This document shows, piece after piece, positions 1 through 7,348 of a DNA stretch of 11,956 nucleotides. The DNA comes from SHAN690 sp040905305 (lineage in GTDB: Bacteria; Bacteroidota; Bacteroidia; Flavobacteriales_G; Salibacteraceae). The stretch spans positions 1 to 11,956 of the forward strand of contig JBBDRU010000027.1 in the NCBI GenBank assembly GCA_040905305.1. The letters are read 5' to 3'. The position numbers were made by a program, and so were the translations under genes. The notes beneath the pieces were generated by a model, which searched no databases, was not told the origin of the DNA, and saw only the letters and a program-made list of their open reading frames with translations. Each line of letters starts with the position of its first letter. Position 1 is the first letter of the stretch.

Positions 1-3000
1 CATTTATTGCTTATATCACTGTTTTTCATTGGTCTTGATTCGTTAGGTCAGCAGGATGTTTTTCAAAAGGCTGAAAGGCCGGCTAATTCACCTTCTGTAA
101 ACAATTTAGTAACAGATCAGAATACATCGGTTCAAACATCATTTGAAAATGAAATTAAATGGTTTGGTTTGCGCACAGTCCAAACGATAGATGAGCGAGA
201 AGAGCGGCAACTTCACTTTACCAACGCCAGAAGATCCACCGAAAGTAAGCTTCCATATTTTGCGAAAACAGTTAAACTAGATGATGGCGTAGAATCAGTG
301 GACGTTAAACTGGGTGAATATGAGGTTGAAAAATTATCTACGGAGGAAAAGAATTTTTTAAGCGGTACGTCCATTAAAAATCAATTCAAGGTTTCTGTTT
401 TTGTGAAAAAGGCGGCCGGCAGTAAATATGCTGTCATTAGAGTTATTCCATTTCGATCAATTGGAAACGACATCCAGCGACTGGTTGGTTTTAACCTTAA
501 AATAAATTCGATAAAAACCGCGTCAAGGGGCGGTGCAAGATCGGCACATTCATGGAAACCGGTGAGTGTATTGAATGATGGTCAATGGTTTCGTTTGGCT
601 ACTGGAGAAGATGGTATTTATAAGGTAAGCTTTAATTGGCTGCGAGATAATGGTGTGGTTCCTTCAAACGGAATACCAAGTGATCAGCTTCGTTTGTTTG
701 GAACAGGTGCGGGAATGTTGCCTTTTGAAAATTCAAAGAAAAGACCCGATGATTTGGATCAAATTTCGATTGATGTTGTTGATGGGGGGGATGGCCAGTT
801 TGGTCAGGGAGATTATTTTCTCTTTTATGGAGAAGATCAAATTACCTGGAAACTGAACGAGGATAATCGATTTATTCATGAGCTGAATGCTTACGCAGAT
901 TCTACGTATTATTTTCTCAATACCACTGGAGTTGGTGCCAATGCCAAAAGGATATCAGTGTCCAACGTTGCACAAAGTCCAACATATTTCACCTCGACTT
1001 ATGATTATTACGATGTTCATGAGCAGGAATTGGTCAATTTGATAGGATCGGGTAGAACTTGGTATGGGGAATCCCTTGGGTCGGTTTCGAGCAAGGACTT
1101 TGGCTTTACGATTCCGAATATTGACCGTTCAAAAAACTTCTGGGTTCGATCAGCATACGCAGCACGCTCTATAGGCGTTAATGGGCTGACATTAACAATG
1201 TCTATGCTTAGCCAAGGCAGCGTTTCGTCTAAAGCCTCGATAAAAGCGGTAGCAGATTTCTATGGTGCATTGTATGCAGATGTAGGTGAGCTTACCATGA
1301 GTGGAACTCCTCAATCTAGCGAGCTTATCGTGAAAATGCAGCTCAACAATGCCGCCAATCCGCAAGCTATGGCATGGATAGACTTTATCGAAATCAATGC
1401 GCGTAGAAGGCTCGTTTTCAACGGTAGTTTTATGGGGGTAAGAGATAGGCTTTCGAATGGACAGGGAGTGGCTGAATACACTGTTCAAAGTAACGAAGCC
1501 ATTACCGTTTGGGACGTTTCTGACCTGGGTGAGATATCACGGCCGGCATTAAATGGCGGGGTGGTGAATGGGTTCACATTTAAAGCGCAAGCGGGGTTGA
1601 GAGAGTTTGTGCTTTTTGGTGAATCGTCATTTAAAATACCCTCCTTTAGCGGACAGGTCAACAATCAAAACGTTCATGGCGTAGCAGGGGTTGAGTATTT
1701 AATTGTTGCTCACCCTCAATTTAAGCAACAGGCAGAGCGATTGATAGAACTGCACAATGCCCTGGATGGACTTAACGGTCAAGTCGTTACTCCTGCGGAG
1801 ATCTATAATGAATTTTCGGGTGGCGCACAGGACATCACCGCCATTAAAGAGTTTATTAGAAAGCTTTATTTTGAAGCGGATTCAATGGGACTGGCAAAAC
1901 CACGATACCTATTGCTTTTTGGAGACGCTTCTTACGATTATAAAAACCGGATTTCTGGAAATTCAAATTTTGTCCCCACTCATCAAATGCGCAACAGCGT
2001 GTCTCCAACAGGATCCATTGCCTCTGATGATTTTTATGGTTTGCTAGATGAAGACGAAGGTGAGCAGCCCGGAGATTTTGTAGATATCGGAATTGGTCGG
2101 TTGCCTGCTCGCTCTAAAAAGGAAGCGGAAGACATGGTAAATAAAATCATTCGCTATGCCGATCGTTCGTCTTCATTAGGTGCGTGGCGTAAGATTATAA
2201 GTTTCGCTGCTGATGACGCAGATCCTAGAGACCGCCATACCTTCATGAATGATTTTGAAGGATTGGGTAATCTTATCGATCAGCGTGCCAGTTCGTTTGT
2301 AGTTCAAAAGTTGTACATGGATTCATATAAACAACAAGTAGGGTCAGGTGGAGAACGCTATCCCGATGGGGCTGCAGCAATAGATGAAAGGGTGAGGAAA
2401 GGCACCCTAATGATGTATTTTATAGGTCATGGAGGTGAACTCGGCTGGGCGCATGAGCGTATTTTAGAAGTGCCTACTATTAACAAATGGGATAATTTAG
2501 ACCGTCTAACGTTGTTTATTACTGCAACATGTGAATTTGCTCGTTATGATGATCCTAGAAGAACTTCAGGTGGGGAGTATGCTATCTTAAATCCCAGTGG
2601 TGGCGCTATCGGGCTGCTCACCACAACAAGGGCTGTTTATTCAAGTCCTAACCTCACATTGACTACGGCCTTCACAACTGAAGCGTTTGACCGACCATCG
2701 GGTGATGCACCAAGATTGGGCGATCTTATGTTGCAAACAAAAATCAGAACGCTTGACACCAATAGCAGTGCAGCACTAAATAGCCGAAGTTTTGCCCTTT
2801 TGGGGGATCCGGCTTTAAAACTATCTTACCCTGAACATAACATCAGTATAACATCCGTTCCAGACACGATAAAAGCATTGGAAAAGGTAAAGATTGAAGG
2901 CATTGTTACTGATGCTTCCGGAGTAAAACTAGAAGGATTTAATGGTTTTGTTTATCCTGAAGTGTATGATAAAATATCGGATCTACAGACGCTAAACAAC

Positions 3001-3888
3001 GATGGTTCGGGTGCTTTTGACTATCAAGAATGGAAGAACAAAATGTTTAAAGGAAAGGCCACTGTGAAAGACGGTACTTTTTCCTTTGAGTTTGTTGTTC
3101 CAAAAGACATCGATCGTTCAATAGACTTTGGACGTGTGAGCCTGTATGCAGATGATGGTAGTGTTGACGCGTTTGGTGATGATCGAACATTTGCTGTTGG
3201 GGGCTTGTCAGATAATCCGATTGAAGATGATGAAGGGCCTGAGGTTGATCTGTATATGAATAACACAGATTTTGTTTATGGTGGACTCACCAATGAAGAT
3301 CCAGACCTTTATGCCGAGCTGCGCGATGAAAATGGAATCAATATGGCCGGCAGCGGAATCGGCCATGATTTAACTGCCATATTGGATGAAAACACCTCCA
3401 ACACACTTGTCTTGAATGAATATTATGAATCGGATGTAGATTCCTATCAAAGCGGTAAAGTTCGCTATCCGTTTTCATCGCTGGAAGAAGGCAAACACTC
3501 GCTCAAAATGAAGGTTTGGGATGTCAATAATAACCCTTCCGATGCCTATCTTGAGTTTGTGGTAGCCAATGATGAGAAGCTTGCATTGGATCATGTGCTA
3601 AACTATCCAAATCCGTTTACTACCAATACCGATTTTTATTTCGAACACAACAAGCCAGGTCAAAACCTTGATGTGAGAATTGAAGTGTTTACCGTAGCAG
3701 GAAAGTTGGTTAAAACACTTGACGGACAATTCGGGTCTAATGGCTACCGAATTGGGCCTATTAATTGGAATGGAAGAGATGAATACGGGGATGTTATAGG
3801 AAAAGGCGTTTATCTTTATCGTGTTTCAGTGAAGACAATACTTGGTGAGTCAGTTGAAAAATACGAACGATTGGTTCTTTTAAAGTAA
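1..3888 (+). CDS. porU: PorU, type IX secretion system C-terminal signal peptidase/sortase (5' partial)
   Basis: PorU is the cell-surface cysteine peptidase of the T9SS. It removes the C-terminal signal from exported cargo and links the cargo to A-LPS. The reading frame is open to base 1 and begins inside a hydrophobic stretch (LLLISLFFIGL) typical of a signal peptide core, so the true start lies upstream; the TTG at position 7 is unlikely to be it. Counting from that TTG, the gingipain-like C25 domain spans about residues 564-940, with FGDASYDY (638-645), ASDDFYG (672-678) and GIGRLP (695-700). The likely catalytic pair is His808 (IGHGGE) and Cys842 (TATCEF). The N-terminal third carries the PorU-type region around TGEDGIYKVS (from 199). 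The C-terminus, from about residue 1198 (LNYPNPF) to the last lysine, is a FlgD-like/T9SS C-terminal beta-sandwich. At about 1,300 residues it is full length for the family apart from the missing start. porV follows directly. Confidence 0.95.
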   Translation, partial: HLLLISLFFIGLDSLGQQDVFQKAERPANSPSVNNLVTDQNTSVQTSFENEIKWFGLRTVQTIDEREERQLHFTNARRSTESKLPYFAKTVKLDDGVESVDVKLGEYEVEKLSTEEKNFLSGTSIKNQFKVSVFVKKAAGSKYAVIRVIPFRSIGNDIQRLVGFNLKINSIKTASRGGARSAHSWKPVSVLNDGQWFRLATGEDGIYKVSFNWLRDNGVVPSNGIPSDQLRLFGTGAGMLPFENSKKRPDDLDQISIDVVDGGDGQFGQGDYFLFYGEDQITWKLNEDNRFIHELNAYADSTYYFLNTTGVGANAKRISVSNVAQSPTYFTSTYDYYDVHEQELVNLIGSGRTWYGESLGSVSSKDFGFTIPNIDRSKNFWVRSAYAARSIGVNGLTLTMSMLSQGSVSSKASIKAVADFYGALYADVGELTMSGTPQSSELIVKMQLNNAANPQAMAWIDFIEINARRRLVFNGSFMGVRDRLSNGQGVAEYTVQSNEAITVWDVSDLGEISRPALNGGVVNGFTFKAQAGLREFVLFGESSFKIPSFSGQVNNQNVHGVAGVEYLIVAHPQFKQQAERLIELHNALDGLNGQVVTPAEIYNEFSGGAQDITAIKEFIRKLYFEADSMGLAKPRYLLLFGDASYDYKNRISGNSNFVPTHQMRNSVSPTGSIASDDFYGLLDEDEGEQPGDFVDIGIGRLPARSKKEAEDMVNKIIRYADRSSSLGAWRKIISFAADDADPRDRHTFMNDFEGLGNLIDQRASSFVVQKLYMDSYKQQVGSGGERYPDGAAAIDERVRKGTLMMYFIGHGGELGWAHERILEVPTINKWDNLDRLTLFITATCEFARYDDPRRTSGGEYAILNPSGGAIGLLTTTRAVYSSPNLTLTTAFTTEAFDRPSGDAPRLGDLMLQTKIRTLDTNSSAALNSRSFALLGDPALKLSYPEHNISITSVPDTIKALEKVKIEGIVTDASGVKLEGFNGFVYPEVYDKISDLQTLNNDGSGAFDYQEWKNKMFKGKATVKDGTFSFEFVVPKDIDRSIDFGRVSLYADDGSVDAFGDDRTFAVGGLSDNPIEDDEGPEVDLYMNNTDFVYGGLTNEDPDLYAELRDENGINMAGSGIGHDLTAILDENTSNTLVLNEYYESDVDSYQSGKVRYPFSSLEEGKHSLKMKVWDVNNNPSDAYLEFVVANDEKLALDHVLNYPNPFTTNTDFYFEHNKPGQNLDVRIEVFTVAGKLVKTLDGQFGSNGYRIGPINWNGRDEYGDVIGKGVYLYRVSVKTILGESVEKYERLVLLK
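784..790 (+). repeat. G7 homopolymer inside porU
   Basis: Seven consecutive G residues span two GGG glycine codons and the first base of a GAT aspartate codon, in a D-G-G-D-G segment of the N-terminal region of PorU. I noticed no longer G run in this AT-leaning window. Poly-G tracts can slip during replication, but seven is short for a true phase-variable tract. The Gly/Asp-rich peptide is probably structural, so the run may be only a by-product of codon choice. Confidence 0.6.
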
Positions 3889-3903
3889 GCCTTACTTATT
3901 AAT

Positions 3904-3911
3904 TATATTTG
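3904..3911 (+). promoter_or_regulatory. Candidate Bacteroidota -7 promoter element upstream of porV
   Basis: TATATTTG matches the Bacteroidota sigma-ABfr -7 consensus TAnnTTTG exactly. It lies in the 78-base gap between the porU stop and the proposed porV ATG, and would give a leader of roughly 45-50 bases. I see no TTG at the expected -33 position, about 19 bases upstream, so support comes from one box only. If active, it would let porV and downstream genes be transcribed independently of porU. Confidence 0.4.
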
Positions 3912-3966
3912 CCGTCTTAAAAATTCAGAACGCCTATTAAAACACGTTTACTTGATAGATTTTAAT

Positions 3967-5268
3967 ATGAGATTTCGGATATTTTCAAGCGTTTTTGTAC
4001 TGGGCATACTTTGCAGTGCAGTGCAAGCCCAGCAAGGTGTTGCGTTAGGAGATGTAGATGGCGGCACGCTACAGCTTAACACAATCACAACGGCTGTGCC
4101 TTTTTTGATCATCAACCCGGAGACGCGTGGTGGTGGCATGGGCGATGTTGGTGTAGCTACTTCCGCAGACGCTAATTCGCTGCACTGGAATGTTGGAAAA
4201 CTGGCGTTTATCGAGAAAAAATCTGGTGCCTCTATTTCATATACTCCCTGGCTTCGGGCTTTAGTACCTGATATTTCCCTTTCTTACCTTACCGGATATT
4301 ATAAAATTGACAATATGAGTGCAGCTGCTGTCTCATTGCGTTATTTTTCACTGGGTAATATTCAGTTTACCGATCAGTTTGGAAACAATACCATCCAATT
4401 TACCCCCAACGAATTTTCATTGAATGCTGGTTATTCCCGAAAGCTTTCCGATAGGTTTTCAGGTGGTTTGAGTGCGAAGTTTATCAGCTCAAATCTTACT
4501 GGCGGGCAAACGGTTGGCGGAGCAAACTCAAGACCCGGACGCTCGGTGGCCGTTGATTTGGGTGTTTACTATGAAAATGATGACCTAGTCATGTTTGACA
4601 AAGATTTGACATTTGCGTGGGGTGCCGCAATCAGTAACTTGGGCGCTAAAATTTCCTATACGGATGCTGCAACAAGAGACTTTCTTCCCATGAACTTGCG
4701 TTTAGGGCCAAGGTTTACTTGGGACTTGAACGATTATAATGCCTTGACTTTTTCCGTTGATTTGAACAAATACCTCGTACCCACCCCACCTAAATATGCC
4801 AGAGAACCGGGTAACGAAGGTCAAACTCGTATAGATGATAATGGAAACCCTATTGTTTCTTCTGGCTTAGATCCGGATAGGCCGGTTGCTACGGCTGTTT
4901 TTACCTCTTTTTATGATGCTCCGGGTTATGGTGATTTTAATGACGATGGTGATTGGACTCCTTACGGTGGTGGCCGGTTTCGTGAAGAAATTAACGAAGT
5001 TGCGGCTGGAGTTGGCGTGGAATATTGGTACGCAGAGCAGTTTGCATTTAGAATGGGATATTTTACAGAGCACTTTTCTAAAGGAAATAGAAAGTTTGTT
5101 ACCCTTGGCGCAGGACTTAAGCTAAACGTATTCAGTCTTGACTTTAGCTACCTGATATCCACCTACAATGTTCGCAGAAATCAAGGGGCAACTTCTCCTT
5201 TGGCCAATACCCTAAGGTTTACGCTTTCGTTTGATTTTGATGAAGTAGCTAAAAGCGATGAAGATTAG
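3967..5268 (+). CDS. porV: PorV (LptO), T9SS outer-membrane shuttle protein
   Basis: PorV is a FadL-like outer-membrane beta-barrel. It collects cargo emerging from the T9SS translocon and delivers it to the PorU-containing attachment complex. The protein of 433 residues opens with a signal peptide (MRFRIF, hydrophobic core, probable cleavage after VQA at residue 21). It continues with the family's conserved early segment NPETRGGGMGD followed by VGVATSADANSLHWN. The rest alternates short amphipathic strands with Gly/Asn/Asp-rich loops, and the last strand ends in a Phe-rich stretch (LRFTLSFDF). I chose the ATG at 3967 over a TTG at 3952 because it puts basic residues directly before the hydrophobic core. 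The gene follows porU, and its last 11 bases overlap ispF. The porU-porV pairing strongly supports the call. Confidence 0.93.
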   Translation: MRFRIFSSVFVLGILCSAVQAQQGVALGDVDGGTLQLNTITTAVPFLIINPETRGGGMGDVGVATSADANSLHWNVGKLAFIEKKSGASISYTPWLRALVPDISLSYLTGYYKIDNMSAAAVSLRYFSLGNIQFTDQFGNNTIQFTPNEFSLNAGYSRKLSDRFSGGLSAKFISSNLTGGQTVGGANSRPGRSVAVDLGVYYENDDLVMFDKDLTFAWGAAISNLGAKISYTDAATRDFLPMNLRLGPRFTWDLNDYNALTFSVDLNKYLVPTPPKYAREPGNEGQTRIDDNGNPIVSSGLDPDRPVATAVFTSFYDAPGYGDFNDDGDWTPYGGGRFREEINEVAAGVGVEYWYAEQFAFRMGYFTEHFSKGNRKFVTLGAGLKLNVFSLDFSYLISTYNVRRNQGATSPLANTLRFTLSFDFDEVAKSDED

Positions 5269-5737
5269 AGTTGGCTTTGGGTATGACGTTCATCAAATAA
5301 AGGAAGGTCGCCTCTGTAGGTTGGGTGGTGTAGAGATTCCATCATCTGTTGGCCCTGATGGGCATTCCGATGCAGATGTGCTTTTGCACGCGATATGCGA
5401 TGCCATTCTTGGTGCAGCCGGATTAAGAGACATTGGTTTTCATTTCCCAAATACATCTGAAGATTTCAAGGATGCTGACAGTCGCGCGTTACTGCAAAGT
5501 GTAGTAGAGCTGGCTTCTGAAAAAGGTTATTCAGTAGGCAACATTGATGCAACGTTGGTAAGTGAAGTTCCTAAAATAGCTCCGCACATTTCAAGCATGA
5601 AACAAACGATTGCGGGTCTTTGTGCTATTGACACCGATGAGGTAGGAGTGAAAGCAACCACATCAGAAAAGGTCGGGTTCGTAGGAAGAAAAGAAGGCAT
5701 GGAGGCTTACGCGGTAGTTTTGCTTGAAAAGGTATAG
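5258..5737 (+). CDS. ispF: 2-C-methyl-D-erythritol 2,4-cyclodiphosphate synthase
   Basis: IspF is the cytoplasmic MEP-pathway enzyme that turns CDP-methylerythritol 2-phosphate into methylerythritol 2,4-cyclodiphosphate with release of CMP, on the way to isopentenyl diphosphate. At 159 residues it has the usual family length. Visible motifs are GYDVHQ with metal ligands Asp10 and His12, HSDADVLLHA with the third metal ligand His44, DIGFHFP (58-64), GNIDATLVSEVPKIAPH (94-110) and the C-terminal signature KATTSEKVGF with GRKEGMEA. All expected zinc ligands are present, so it should be active as the family's trimer. The ATG at 5258 lies within the porV coding sequence (11-base overlap in another frame), which suggests translational coupling to porV. 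No separate promoter is evident. Confidence 0.97.
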   Translation: MKIRVGFGYDVHQIKEGRLCRLGGVEIPSSVGPDGHSDADVLLHAICDAILGAAGLRDIGFHFPNTSEDFKDADSRALLQSVVELASEKGYSVGNIDATLVSEVPKIAPHISSMKQTIAGLCAIDTDEVGVKATTSEKVGFVGRKEGMEAYAVVLLEKV

Positions 5738-5769
5738 TTCACATAAACTTTGACCAATACCTAAAGATC

Positions 5770-6252
5770 ATGAAGGAACAACACACCATATCGTATGAAG
5801 TTGTAGATACATCTGAATTGAGCTCATCTTATCAGAAACTCATGGAAGCCGCTATGGAGGCGACTGATCAGGCATATGCGCCTTACTCAAAGTTTTATGT
5901 TGGTGCCGCTTTATTGCTCTCAAATGGTGAGGTTGTAAAAGCAAGCAACAAGGAAAACGCCTCCTTTCCTGCTGGCACATGTGCTGAACGAAATGCATTG
6001 AACTATGCTTCAGACCATTTTCCTGACCAAAAAATAAGGGCAATCGCTGTGTCGGCAAATTCAAAAGAGTTTGAAATGAGCCATGCCGTGGCTCCATGTG
6101 GAATTTGCCGACAGGTGATTTGTGAAACAGAGAAAGTGCAGGAAACACCCATCCAAATCCTGATGTACTCTCCTGCCGGAAAGGTTATTATACTTGATCG
6201 TGCGAACGATTTATTACCCTTTCATTTTTATGTAAAAGAGCTAAAGAAATAA
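5770..6252 (+). CDS. cdd: Cytidine deaminase
   Basis: This zinc enzyme of pyrimidine salvage deaminates cytidine and deoxycytidine to uridine and deoxyuridine. The 160-residue protein belongs to the small, homotetrameric class. Key features are YAPYSKFYVGAAL (36-48) in the substrate-binding region, NKENASFPAGTCAE (60-73) with zinc ligand Cys71 and catalytic Glu73, and PCGICRQ (109-115) with zinc ligands Cys110 and Cys113. A Cys in the first zinc position (CAE rather than HAE) marks the tetrameric form. The ATG at 5770 is 32 bases after the ispF stop, and I see no terminator between them, so cdd is probably transcribed with the upstream genes. An N-terminal extension of about 20 residues precedes the core. 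Confidence 0.95.
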   Translation: MKEQHTISYEVVDTSELSSSYQKLMEAAMEATDQAYAPYSKFYVGAALLLSNGEVVKASNKENASFPAGTCAERNALNYASDHFPDQKIRAIAVSANSKEFEMSHAVAPCGICRQVICETEKVQETPIQILMYSPAGKVIILDRANDLLPFHFYVKELKK

Positions 6253-6291
6253 GCAATTCACACTTAATGGTGTTTCAACGTTTTCAAGTTA

Positions 6292-6299
6292 TATTTTTG
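6292..6299 (+). promoter_or_regulatory. Candidate Bacteroidota -7 promoter element for pdhA-pdhC
   Basis: TATTTTTG matches the TAnnTTTG consensus exactly and ends 20 bases before the pdhA ATG, implying a short leader of roughly 15 bases. The 67-base gap after cdd is the longest between neighbouring genes in this half apart from the one before porV. No clear TTG is seen about 19 bases further upstream. The position suggests that pdhA-pdhC have their own promoter. Confidence 0.45.
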
Positions 6300-6319
6300 C
6301 CCTTCCTGAAAAGAAGATT

Positions 6320-7333
6320 ATGGCTAAAACCAAAGCAACAAAAAAGTTAGAATTCAACAAGGCTCAATATCTAAAATGGTATGAAGACATGCTGTTGATG
6401 AGAAGGTTTGAAGAATCTTGCGGCAACTTATACCTTCAGCAAAAGTTTGGAGGGTTTTGTCACTTATATATCGGTCAAGAAGCCATTGCGGCTGGTTTTG
6501 CATCCGCAATAAAAAAAGGTGATAAGATTATTACTGCTTACCGAGACCACGCGCATCCGATTGCTTTGGGTATGGATCCTAAATATGTAATGGCCGAATT
6601 ATATGGCAAAACCACAGGGTGTTCTAAAGGAAAGGGGGGCTCCATGCACATGTTTGACAAAGAATTGAACATGATGGGTGGCCATGGCATCGTTGGTGCA
6701 CAAATTCCAATGGGCGCAGGTATTGCTTTTGCCGAAAAATATAAAGGAACCGATAATGTTTGCCTCACGTTTATGGGTGATGGAGCTGTTCGTCAGGGAG
6801 CACTGCACGAGACGTTTAACATGGCCATGCTCTGGAATCTTCCGGTAGTCTTTATTATTGAGAACAACAACTACGCTATGGGAACCTCCATAGAACGCAC
6901 TACCAATGTTACCGACCTTTCTAAACTGGGTTTAAGTTATGACATGCCTAGTAAGTCGGTGGATGGGATGAATGTTGAAACTGTGCACAATGAAATTAAG
7001 GCGGCTGCTGAGCATTGCAGATCAGGAAAAGGGCCTTTTTTGTTAGATATTAAAACCTATCGATATAAAGGACATTCGATGAGTGACCCGCAGAAGTATC
7101 GAACGAAAGATGAGGTAAACGAATTCAAAGAAAGAGATCCTATTGCTCAAGTGATGAATACTATCATGGAGCAAGGTTGGTTGTCTGAGGCGGATATCAA
7201 AAAGACTGAAGCCAAAGTGAAGGCAAAGGTTGAAGAGTCTGTTAAGTTTGCAGAGGAGTCGCCCGTTCATGAATTAGATGAACTGTACAAAGATGTTTAT
7301 GCCCAGGAAGACTATCCATATATAATGGACTAA
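6320..7333 (+). CDS. pdhA: Pyruvate dehydrogenase E1 component, alpha subunit
   Basis: This is the thiamine diphosphate-dependent E1-alpha subunit. With E1-beta it decarboxylates pyruvate and reductively acetylates the lipoyl group of E2, feeding acetyl-CoA to the TCA cycle. The 337-residue protein is of the short, two-subunit (alpha2-beta2) E1 type. It shows YRDHAHP (74-80), GGSMHMF (106-112) and GGHGIVGAQ (120-128). The ThDP/Mg motif begins with GDG at 153-155 and ends with Asn182-Asn183. The Ser-containing loop YKGHSMSDPQKYR lies at 249-261. A short Lys-rich N-terminus precedes the fold. The E2 gene follows 15 bases downstream. A related branched-chain or acetoin E1-alpha is the main alternative, but the sequence pattern and the E2 partner favour pyruvate. 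Confidence 0.93.
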   Translation: MAKTKATKKLEFNKAQYLKWYEDMLLMRRFEESCGNLYLQQKFGGFCHLYIGQEAIAAGFASAIKKGDKIITAYRDHAHPIALGMDPKYVMAELYGKTTGCSKGKGGSMHMFDKELNMMGGHGIVGAQIPMGAGIAFAEKYKGTDNVCLTFMGDGAVRQGALHETFNMAMLWNLPVVFIIENNNYAMGTSIERTTNVTDLSKLGLSYDMPSKSVDGMNVETVHNEIKAAAEHCRSGKGPFLLDIKTYRYKGHSMSDPQKYRTKDEVNEFKERDPIAQVMNTIMEQGWLSEADIKKTEAKVKAKVEESVKFAEESPVHELDELYKDVYAQEDYPYIMD

Positions 7334-7348
7334 AAATTAGAGAAGAGA

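Noticed and set aside
1192..1488. Open frame on the - strand within porU
   Set aside because: It lies wholly inside a well-supported gene, has no recognisable motif, and reads as a composition shadow. The same holds for the other antisense and out-of-frame stretches across the window.
3883..3897. Perfect 7-bp inverted repeat (AAGTAAG, C, CTTACTT) over the porU stop codon
   Set aside because: The spacer is one base, so a hairpin must open inner pairs, leaving a short A/T-rich stem with no T-run directly after it. Too weak to call a terminator.
5743..5752. TAAACTTTG upstream of cdd resembling a -7 box
   Set aside because: The spacing between TA and TTTG is three bases rather than two, and no -33 core is seen. 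cdd is more simply read as part of the upstream transcript.
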